Positions 27,405-33,948 of a stretch of DNA of 48,522 nucleotides are shown here, piece by piece (within the stretch, counting starts at the first letter, position 1; each line of letters opens with the position of its first letter). The DNA is taken from contig JAAHFN010000007.1 in NCBI GenBank assembly GCA_010672965.1, positions 92,523 through 141,044 of the forward strand. The letters are read 5' to 3'. The notes below the pieces were generated by a model that made no database searches, was not told the origin of the DNA, and saw only the letters and a list, made by a program, of their open reading frames with translations. The DNA is from Oscillatoria sp. SIO1A7 (lineage in GTDB: Bacteria > Cyanobacteriota > Cyanobacteriia > Cyanobacteriales > Laspinemataceae). A program made the translations under genes and the position numbers.

Positions 27405-27855
27405 GAGCGTGCCGAGGGATTGACTATGTTAATTTGTATGTCGAGCGCCGATATGCCAATTTCACTTTGACTCCGCTGCCGAGTGATTTAGCCGCAGTCT
27501 GGGTTTTTGAAATAGCTATTCGGCAACCTTTCCTTCGCAATTATTACATTTTTTGACATCTTTACTCATAATTTCCCAGAGAATTCCTTTGAATTATGTA
27601 ACGATTTGTAACTTATATTTTTTTTATTGCCTAAGTTGTGCTATAGAGCCTTGCATAGAGAAGATGGGGAGTGTGGGAGGCGTGGGGAGTGTGGGAAGGG
27701 TGGGAGGTGTGGGAGGGGAGGAATGGAAGAATTCCCCTCTCTCCTCTCCCCACACTCCCCACACTCCCCACGCCTCCCCACACCCCCCCTCTCCCCGCAC
27801 CCTAGTCGGGCATTGGGCTCCACATTGCTATAAAATATACAATTGAAAAATATAT
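27405..27855. other. Divergent intergenic region between petC and the DUF3067 gene
   Basis: The petC promoter should lie in 27405-27560, but no clear -35/-10 is seen. 27662-27810 is a large imperfect palindrome of GTGGGAGGCGTGGGGAGTG units on the left and CCACACTCCCCACGCCTCCC units on the right, which could form a long stem. An ATTGGGCTCC fragment follows. Nothing coding. Confidence 0.55.
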
Positions 27856-28173
27856 ATGAACGGAATAGAGCTACGCCAGTTATTAATTTCCAAATGGGGC
27901 TACTCTTACGATATCCAACTTCGACGCACCGGCGGCAAGATTTTTGTTCAAGTGATGTGGAAATATCTGGAGCAAGCCTCTTTTCCGCTTACGGAAGAAC
28001 AGTACATGGCCCATTTAGATGAGGTTGTCAACCATCTCCATGCCTGGGGTGGGGTGGAACAAGTGAAAAATTATATAGAAACTACTCGGCAAAAGCCCCG
28101 GCTGGGTAAAGCGGTTAGCATCCCAATTGAATTGGGGGCCAGAGCTAGCGAGTGGCTGGTAGAAAAGTTTTAG
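27856..28173 (+). CDS. DUF3067 family protein (cyanobacteria/plastid-specific)
   Basis: 105 residues, the usual size. I recognise the conserved family core: LRQLLISKWGYSYDIQLRR, KIFVQVMWKYLEQASFPL and RLGKAVSIPIELG. Members are small soluble proteins conserved in cyanobacteria and algae with no established biochemical role. It stands alone on the plus strand, divergent from petC. No Shine-Dalgarno is visible before the ATG (AT-rich GAAAAATATAT). Confidence 0.9.
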   Translation: MNGIELRQLLISKWGYSYDIQLRRTGGKIFVQVMWKYLEQASFPLTEEQYMAHLDEVVNHLHAWGGVEQVKNYIETTRQKPRLGKAVSIPIELGARASEWLVEKF

Positions 28174-28295
28174 TATAGCAGTCAGCTCTCAGCAGTAAGC
28201 TCTCAGCAGTCAGCTCTCAGCAGTCAGCACAATTCGCGAATCACCCCTACAGGCAAAGAATGAGATTGCCCTAAGCAAATATGCGTAGTTCTATA
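28174..28295. mobile_element. MITE-like element (family F) abutting the DUF3067 stop
   Basis: It begins TATAGCAGTCAGC directly after the DUF3067 stop codon and ends TATGCGTAGTTCTATA. Its interior is CAGCTCTCAGCAGTAAG tandem units. The ends and the AAATATGCGTAGT block match 11476-11563. Confidence 0.6.
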
Positions 28296-28673
28296 AAAAC
28301 CTGCGATCGCAAGCCACGCATATTGAGGAGAAACGGGCGATCTCTTATTTTTCAGGACTTACGCAAGCCTAAGTCCATATCTAGTATTTGTAGGGGCAAT
28401 CCCAAGAGCGTTCGCGGGGAGCGGAGCCTGCGCGACAGCGCATAGCGTCTCCCAATGCGAGAATCGCCCCAATCGATAGTGTCGTTGCGTAAGTCCTGTT
28501 TTTGCCTCATCTTTCTCATTATTGCTTAAAAAGTCTCTTTTTAGCAATATAGAAATCCTGCCTTGCGATAAGACTCGAACTGAGAAACCCGGTGGGCGTA
28601 ATTATCGGGTTTCTGGCTCCCATCGGATCCTATCCTACGATCGCATAAGCTAATTGCTGACAGCTATACTATA
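28296..28673. other. Gap containing a family C MITE and GAAACCCGG repeats
   Basis: The family C element at 28354-28497 has terminal inverted repeats AGGACTTACGCAA and TTGCGTAAGTCCT; 41952-42071 is a close relative. 28580-28620 contains the AGAAACCCGGTG...ATCGGGTTTCT inverted motif. No gene was seen. Confidence 0.65.
28354..28497. mobile_element. MITE-like element, family C (144 bp)
   Basis: Perfect 13-bp terminal inverted repeats AGGACTTACGCAA/TTGCGTAAGTCCT. The first ~50 bases (ACGCAAGCCTAAGTCCATAT, GTATTTGTAGGGGCAATCCC) are nearly identical to the copy at 41952. No coding capacity. Confidence 0.8.
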
Positions 28674-29504
28674 CTATGCAAGGACTTGAGGATTCTTATA
28701 CTCAAAGCGATCGCGAAGTGCCACATTAATCCACTTTGCTCCCCAGTACAAGACAGCTATAGTTACAAAAGTAATTACCATAACCAGCACGGGAAGCTTG
28801 CCAATTAAATCGTTCATCACGCTGTGAACTAGGACATCGGGCTTGGTTATAATGTCCCAACTGTTAAAACGTTGAAATCGTCCTAGGTAAATGCCAATAG
28901 CAGTCAGCCCGTGAAAAACTGTTTCAGTCCCTAAAATAAATTGGCTCCAGCCCTGGCGCTTCATGTAGTCACCTAAGTACATTAAAGATAGCACATAAGC
29001 TTGAAAGCCCAAGACCATAAAGAGCATATACGAAGGAAACAGAGCAAGGGTAATGACCCAGACCGAATAGCCTTGGCGAATGTCATCAATCAAGTGGATT
29101 ATATCAGTTAATACATAAGGTGCATTGGGTAAAAAGGCAACAAAAACTAGGAATCCCAGCCACCATAATAGGGTGCGAGACTTGTTTCGGCGCTTTGCCC
29201 AGAAATCCAAACCCATTAAAAGCAGAGTTATAGTAAGAGCGCCCAATATGTAAATCTTCCCTGTATTTGAGATCGAGAGGAGGCGAGTCAGGAACAGGCG
29301 AATGTAGCGACCGTTGGGCAAGAGAGTTGCTCCTAATAAAATTAGGGTTCCCCAAAACAGCGATCGCGATCGGGGTTTCTGGAACAGCCAAAAACTCAAG
29401 GCCAAGGGCACTAAGGCCAAAAACAAATTCCAAGTCATCCAGCCACTGTTGCTAAGCACGGCCTGCCCTGCAAAGTTTATCCAAGTCATCAGTTGTTCTT
29501 TCAT
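28674..29504 (-). CDS. DUF1361 family integral membrane protein
   Basis: 276 residues with about seven hydrophobic helices (for example WNLFLALVPLALSFWLF, IYILGALTITLLLMGLDFW, LLWWLGFLVFVAFLPNAPYV, VLVMVITFVTIAVLYWGAKW). The DUF1361 signature FLPNAPYVLTDIIHL sits in the centre, with PNGRYIR earlier as a degenerate copy. The function of the family is unknown. A GGAG sequence lies 11 bases before the ATG. The gene is in an intergenic-repeat-rich area and probably monocistronic. Confidence 0.88.
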   Translation of the reverse strand: MKEQLMTWINFAGQAVLSNSGWMTWNLFLALVPLALSFWLFQKPRSRSLFWGTLILLGATLLPNGRYIRLFLTRLLSISNTGKIYILGALTITLLLMGLDFWAKRRNKSRTLLWWLGFLVFVAFLPNAPYVLTDIIHLIDDIRQGYSVWVITLALFPSYMLFMVLGFQAYVLSLMYLGDYMKRQGWSQFILGTETVFHGLTAIGIYLGRFQRFNSWDIITKPDVLVHSVMNDLIGKLPVLVMVITFVTIAVLYWGAKWINVALRDRFEYKNPQVLA

Positions 29505-29544
29505 AAGGGTTTCTTCTCCACACTCCCTAGTGCTTTGACCAAGC

Positions 29545-29634
29545 TAAAATTATGTGTAAATCTAGGGGCTTTTCGGCCTAAAAGACCCTAGATGCCGATC
29601 GCGATCGTTTCGTTCCCGAGCCGCTCCCTACAAT
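29545..29634. mobile_element. Family G repeat element capping the truncated mazF
   Basis: Ends TAAAATTATGTGTAAA and GGGAGCGGCTCGGGAACG (complement), matching the copy at 8121-8220 (TCGTTCCCGGGCCGCTCCCTACAATTT). Its right edge coincides with the premature end of the MazF reading frame, whose stop codon falls at the junction. Confidence 0.65.
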
Positions 29635-29781
29635 TTAAAGAATAGTGAGAGTTGTTGTGCTAAATTGGGCAATAATATTGTTCTGCAAAACAATGACTGG
29701 CCTTACCCCCGCTTGCTCGGAACCTCGGATGGGATTCAAGTCAGCAATCCACACTTCCCCTCGTTGGACAGTTTTAGTCAA
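29635..29781 (-). pseudogene. Truncated MazF/PemK-type mRNA interferase
   Basis: 48 codons beginning at a TTG that overlaps the antitoxin stop (TTGA), then QRGEVWIADLNPIRGSEQAG, VRPVIVLQNNI and QFSTTTLTIL, then stop. This is the N-terminal ~45% of MazF, with the GSEQ-GVRPV signature including the conserved Arg. Intact MazF proteins are about 110 residues; the second half, including the catalytic Thr region and dimer contacts, is absent. The frame ends exactly where the repeat element at 29545-29634 begins, and no MazF sequence is found beyond it. It should be non-functional. Confidence 0.85.
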
Positions 29782-30008
29782 TCTTCCCTCCTCAACATTT
29801 CGGCGTATTCCTCTATACCCTGCTCGGCCAGAGCTAGATCTTCTCCGTCAAATTCGCTGTAGAGAGCGGCCAGGTTGCTTTCTCTTTCCCGCAAGCTAAC
29901 CCATAAGGCGCGAAACTGGAGAAAATCAATATAATCTGCTACTTGCCCGAGTTGTTCTTCGTTGAGTTTTTCTAGTTTGCTTTGAATTAGTTGCTTTATT
30001 TGTAACAT
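29778..30008 (-). CDS. Small antitoxin-like protein paired with truncated MazF
   Basis: 76 residues from the ATG at 30008 (MLQIKQLIQSKLEKLNEEQL). The pattern LxxLNEEQLGQVADYIDFLQF, followed by an acidic tail (EFDGEDLALAEQGIEEYAEML), is that of the small cyanobacterial antitoxins (VapB/DUF2281-like) that precede MazF- or PIN-type toxins. The frame extends up to 30125, but the internal start matches the family better. Its stop TGA overlaps the TTG start of the mazF remnant by translational coupling, typical of TA operons. With the toxin truncated, the antitoxin is an orphan that might still bind its own promoter or a related toxin elsewhere. Confidence 0.7.
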   Translation of the reverse strand: MLQIKQLIQSKLEKLNEEQLGQVADYIDFLQFRALWVSLRERESNLAALYSEFDGEDLALAEQGIEEYAEMLRRED

Positions 30009-30067
30009 TGCTTGTACTCTTAATTGTGCTAATCTAACCTGATTTTTCATAAATATGCTGACAGCGA

Positions 30068-30256
30068 CTACAGGTAACTCGGATAGCGATCGCCTAAGCC
30101 GAAAAAGCAATCGTGACTGGGGCAATTATAGCAGATGCTTGCATGACCGCCCTTACTACGTTCCCGATTGGCAATATAAGCGGTAATGGCACTGGCAGCG
30201 CCGCTCAGAAATAATCTGCCTTCGCTATCTTGGGGCAGCTCGGGGTACAAAAGCAT
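30068..30256 (-). CDS. Small Cys-containing hypothetical protein
   Basis: 62 residues. The sequence has a non-repetitive, protein-like composition (LFLSGAASAITAYIANRE) and three closely spaced cysteines in CYNCPSHDC that could bind a metal, followed by FFGLGDRYPSYL. I do not recognise a family. It lies 59 bp upstream of the antitoxin gene on the same strand. The DNA before its ATG is a run of TTTTTAA units with no Shine-Dalgarno, so both reality and start are uncertain. Confidence 0.45.
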   Translation of the reverse strand: MLLYPELPQDSEGRLFLSGAASAITAYIANRERSKGGHASICYNCPSHDCFFGLGDRYPSYL

Positions 30257-30630
30257 TTTTAATTTTTAATTTTTAATTTTTAATTCCGCGCAGCGCAAAC
30301 CGTCAAATAGTAATGCTCTGGCTGACGCTATAGCGTTTCTCAAATAAGTGTAATAAAGGATCGGACCCTAGAAACGTAGGGGCGACAGCATCCCTTCGAC
30401 AATCTCCGGATGCAACGCCGGTGATTATTCACATCAATTTGAGAAACGCTATATTGCTGACGACCAAGAACGGGGAGAGGGGAGGACCGGGTTTCCTTGT
30501 CCCCTCCTCTCCCCCGTCCCCCTAGAGCCAAGGTGAATATAATAGGACTTACGCAATCGGCCATAAAGACCGCAAAGAGCGAGTTTTATGTCCCGCCACG
30601 GACGCTAAATAAGGACTGCGTAATTCCTGT
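30257..30630. repeat. Gap with family D and family C elements
   Basis: 30259-30283 is a TTTTTAA array. Family D element at 30329-30453 (TATAGCGTTTCTCAAAT ... ATTTGAGAAACGCTATA). 30470-30530 is CCCCTCCTCTCCCC-rich. A degenerate family C element (AGGACTTACGCAA at 30544, GGACTGCGTAATTCCT at 30613-30628) ends two bases before the ATG of the TPR-CHAT gene, so the leader of that gene is element-derived. Confidence 0.7.
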
Positions 30631-33432
30631 ATGAGAAAGTGGTTAAAACAAATAGCAATTTCCCTATTAACAGCATTGTTAGTAGCGAAGACTTCTCTAG
30701 CAGTCGATCGCTCCCTTATTAGAGACTTGGGGACTGGGGGAGAAGGGGACTTGGGGACTTGGGGACAAGTTTCCCTCCCCCGGTCTCCCAGTCCCCCGGT
30801 CTCCCGCTCTCCCAGTCCCCTTCTCCCCCAGTCTCCCGGTCTCCCGGTCCCCTTCTCCCCCGGTCTCCCGGTCTCCCAGTCCCCCGGTCTCCCAGTCCCC
30901 TGGTCTCCCAGTCCTCTTTTAGAAGGAAGACAACTTTTTATAGAAGAGCGATTTTCCGAAGCAGTAGAAATATGGGAACGAGCCGCCGAGGCTTTTCAGG
31001 AATCGGGCTCTGAGCTGAGTCGGGCAATAGCTCTGAATTATCTTTGCTTGGCTTATCAGAAATTAGGACAGTGGGATAGGGCAAAAAAGGCTATAGAAGA
31101 AAGTTTATCTTTATTAGAGATGGGACAGAATACCTTGGCAGCCAATTATCCAAGCGTTCTAGGAGCCGTCCTCAATACTCGCGGTCGCTTAGAGCTGTCT
31201 CTGGGAAAATCGATAGAAGCTCTGGATACCTGGAAGCAGGCGGCGGCGAACTATCGCCAAGGGCAAGATAGCCAAGGAGCGATCGGCGCTGAAATTAACC
31301 AAGCGGAAGCCCTCGCTACTTTGGGGCTTTACAGTCAAGCGCAAAAAACTTTAGAACGAATAGAGCAACAGTTAGAAAACCAACCCAGTTCTTTAGTGAA
31401 AGCAACGGGACTGCGCAGTATCGGCAATGCTCTGCGCAGGATGGGCGATTTAGAGAAATCTCTCGCTATATTGCAGGAGAGCTTGAATATCGCTCGACGA
31501 TTTCACTCCCGAGCGGCAATTTCTGCTGCCCATTTCAGTTTGGGCAATACTGCTGTAGCCTTAGCGAAAAAAGCAGAAGATTTAGGCGACAAAAAACGAC
31601 AAGCAGCGGCAAGACAATCAGCTTTAGATTACTATCAGCAGGCAGTCGAACGCTCAGAGTCGCCGATGATGCGAATTCGGGCTAGTCTCAATCGACTGAG
31701 TTTATTTACGAACATAAAGCAATTCGATAGAGCCCGAGAGTTGGCTTCGGCAATCCAGCCGGAGCTGCTCAATTTGCCCCCCAGCCGCCAGAAAGTCTAT
31801 GCCCAAATTAATTTTGCTGGCAGCTTGCGCGAATTAGAAAATAATTTGAATACAGAAAGCAATTTAAATTTTCATAAATCGCGATCGCTAACTTTAACTT
31901 CTGTGGCTTTCTGCTTGGCGACAGCGGTGAGAGATGCAAAAAATATCGGAGATATGCGGGCATACTCTTATGCTCTCGGCAATCTAGGAGAACTATACGA
32001 ATCAACCGAGCAGTGGGAGGAGGCCGAACGGCTAACCAACCAAGCCCTACTCGAAGCTCAGTCAATTAATGCTGCGGATATTGCCTATCGCTGGCAATGG
32101 CAATTGGGGCGAATCCTCCAGGTTAAGGGAAAAATGAAAGAAGCGACTGCGGCCTATCGGGTAGCGGTAGAAACTCTCGCTACTTTGCGCAACGAGCTAG
32201 CGGGCATCAGTACAGACATTCAGTTTGACTTTCGGGAAAGCGTCGAACCCGTCTATCGGGAGTTAGTCGGGTTGCTACTCGCAAAATCTGAGGGAATAGA
32301 AACCGGACAAGAAAATCTGCAAGAAGCCCGACAGCTTATCGAGTCGCTGCAGCTAGCGGAAATAGACAACTTTTTCCAAGAAGCTTGCCTGGATACAATG
32401 CCGGTGGCGATCGACCGAATCGATTCCCAGGCGGCGAGCATCTATCCGATTATTTTAGAAGACAGATTAGAAGTTATCCTGGCTCTACCGGGTTCTGAAC
32501 TACGTCAATACACGACAGTCATATCGAAAAAAAAAGTTGAAAAAGTTTTAAGCCAACTGCGACGAGACCTAGGGCGCATAACGCCAAGCAAGCAAAAAAT
32601 TGTGCGCCTTTCCCAGCAAGTGTATGATTGGATTATTCGACCGGCAGCAAAGGAAATCGAGGAGAGCGGGGTAGAAACTTTGGCATTCGTGCTGGATGGT
32701 TTGTTGCGGAATATTCCTATGGCAGCTCTCCACGACGGAGAAGGATATTTAATAGAAAAATATAGTATCGCTTTAACTCCGGGACTGCAACTGCTGAATC
32801 CCCAGCCTTTGGCACCAGAGGATCGAACGGTGCTGGCGGCTGGTTTATCGGAAGCTAGAGCTGGCTTTTCTGCTTTGCCGAACGTGATTCGGGAAATAGA
32901 GGAAATAGAGGAAATAGAGGAAATAGGAGCTTCTCGGGTGCTGTTAAATGAAGAGTTTACTGGGGATGCTTTGCGAAAAGAACTAAATCAATTCCCGTTT
33001 CCAGTAATTCATATCGCGACCCACGGGCAGTTTAGTTCTCAGGCGGAGAATACTTTTATTTTGGCTTACGATCGCAAGATTAATGTCAAAGAGTTGGATG
33101 CCTTGCTGCGCAATAGGCAAGAAGAAGGGGGCAATCCGATTGAATTGTTGGTCTTCAGCGCCTGCGAAACTGCTCGCGGAGACGACCGAGCGGCTTTGGG
33201 ATTGGCCGGGGTGGCGGTACGAGCGGGGGCGCGCAGTACCTTGGCCACTTTGTGGCAGGTAAGCGATCGCTCTACTGCCGAGCTTATGGCTGAGTTTTAC
33301 CGGCAATTGGCCGTAGCCAATACCAGCAAAGCTCTTGCCCTCCGACGCGCCCAGCTCAGTATTATGAAGCAGCGCCGTTACGGAATTCCTTATTTCTGGG
33401 CTCCCTATGTTTTGGTCGGTTCTTGGCTGTGA
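30631..33432 (+). CDS. Secreted TPR-CHAT protein
   Basis: 933 residues. Residues 1-24 are a signal peptide (AISLLTALLVAKTSLAVDR). Residues about 32-98 are a Pro/Ser-rich linker made by an in-frame minisatellite. TPR-like helical repeats fill about 100-530 (for example LSRAIALNYLCLAYQKLGQW, ALGNLGELYESTEQWEEAER). The CHAT protease domain (~590-933) has His798 in HIATHGQF and Cys845 in FSACETARGDD, so the dyad is intact. CHAT proteins are caspase-like peptidases; TPR-CHAT members act in regulated proteolysis and, in some systems, in defence. The C-terminal ~340 residues are similar in layout to those of the TPS-CHAT exoprotein at 803. The leader is formed by a MITE-like element. Confidence 0.92.
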   Translation: MRKWLKQIAISLLTALLVAKTSLAVDRSLIRDLGTGGEGDLGTWGQVSLPRSPSPPVSRSPSPLLPQSPGLPVPFSPGLPVSQSPGLPVPWSPSPLLEGRQLFIEERFSEAVEIWERAAEAFQESGSELSRAIALNYLCLAYQKLGQWDRAKKAIEESLSLLEMGQNTLAANYPSVLGAVLNTRGRLELSLGKSIEALDTWKQAAANYRQGQDSQGAIGAEINQAEALATLGLYSQAQKTLERIEQQLENQPSSLVKATGLRSIGNALRRMGDLEKSLAILQESLNIARRFHSRAAISAAHFSLGNTAVALAKKAEDLGDKKRQAAARQSALDYYQQAVERSESPMMRIRASLNRLSLFTNIKQFDRARELASAIQPELLNLPPSRQKVYAQINFAGSLRELENNLNTESNLNFHKSRSLTLTSVAFCLATAVRDAKNIGDMRAYSYALGNLGELYESTEQWEEAERLTNQALLEAQSINAADIAYRWQWQLGRILQVKGKMKEATAAYRVAVETLATLRNELAGISTDIQFDFRESVEPVYRELVGLLLAKSEGIETGQENLQEARQLIESLQLAEIDNFFQEACLDTMPVAIDRIDSQAASIYPIILEDRLEVILALPGSELRQYTTVISKKKVEKVLSQLRRDLGRITPSKQKIVRLSQQVYDWIIRPAAKEIEESGVETLAFVLDGLLRNIPMAALHDGEGYLIEKYSIALTPGLQLLNPQPLAPEDRTVLAAGLSEARAGFSALPNVIREIEEIEEIEEIGASRVLLNEEFTGDALRKELNQFPFPVIHIATHGQFSSQAENTFILAYDRKINVKELDALLRNRQEEGGNPIELLVFSACETARGDDRAALGLAGVAVRAGARSTLATLWQVSDRSTAELMAEFYRQLAVANTSKALALRRAQLSIMKQRRYGIPYFWAPYVLVGSWL
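30725..30915 (+). repeat. In-frame minisatellite after the signal peptide of the TPR-CHAT gene
   Basis: Units such as CCCGGTCTCCCAGTCCC repeat about a dozen times and are translated as SPSPPVSRSP-type sequence. The same motif type is intergenic elsewhere in the window, so it appears to have invaded or expanded in coding DNA while keeping frame. Confidence 0.85.
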
Positions 33433-33622
33433 AGTTCTATAGCAATCCTAAATATAGCGTTTCTCAAATAAGTGTAAATTAGAAGTGTAGGGGCGACAGC
33501 ATGCCCCTTGACAATCTCGGCCTTAAACGGTAACCTCCGTAATGGGATGCTTCCCCCCAGACCTCATATTACATCAAGAGCGAGAAATGCTATAGAAATA
33601 GCATGGGATAAGATTGGGAGCT
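33433..33622. repeat. Family D element downstream of the TPR-CHAT gene
   Basis: The element spans 33454-33594: TATAGCGTTTCTCAAAT at the left, AGCGAGAAATGCTATA at the right, with GGGGCGACAGCATG and GGTAACCTCCGTAATGGGAT inside, the latter complementary to 8278-8300. No gene. Confidence 0.7.
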
Positions 33623-33923
33623 AGAAACCCGATTTTTTGAACAATACCAACGCCTATCTGAAAAACTCCCTGGTAGGGGGATGTAGGGGATGTAGGGGCG
33701 ACAGCATCCCGAGCGACAATCTTTGCTCTTATGGTAAAGTTATTATCTTGGGATATTGCATCCCCCCAGACGCCTATGCATCCCTGAGACAACCCAGGGC
33801 GAAGCATTCCAACGCAATAGATTTTTGCGAAGAGAGCAAACGTCCGATACGGGAATGCTATCGCCCCTACACCTTATTAACCCCGGAAAATGGCGAAGGT
33901 ATTGTTGAAAAAACCGGGTTTCT
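33623..33923. mobile_element. MITE-like element, family E (301 bp)
   Basis: Terminal inverted repeats of 26 bp: AGAAACCCGATTTTTTGAAC... at 33623-33648 and the near-complement ending GGGTTTCT at 33898-33923. The same ends bound 40093-40414. The interior includes GTAGGGGCGACAGCATCCC and its complement, related to family D. No long reading frame. Confidence 0.75.
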
Positions 33924-33948
33924 CGTAATAAGATAGCTATATATAAAT

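Noticed and set aside
27553-27846. Small proteins in the GTGTGGGA region upstream of DUF3067
   Set aside because: Both strands give only Gly/Val/Pro/His repeats from the palindromic minisatellite.
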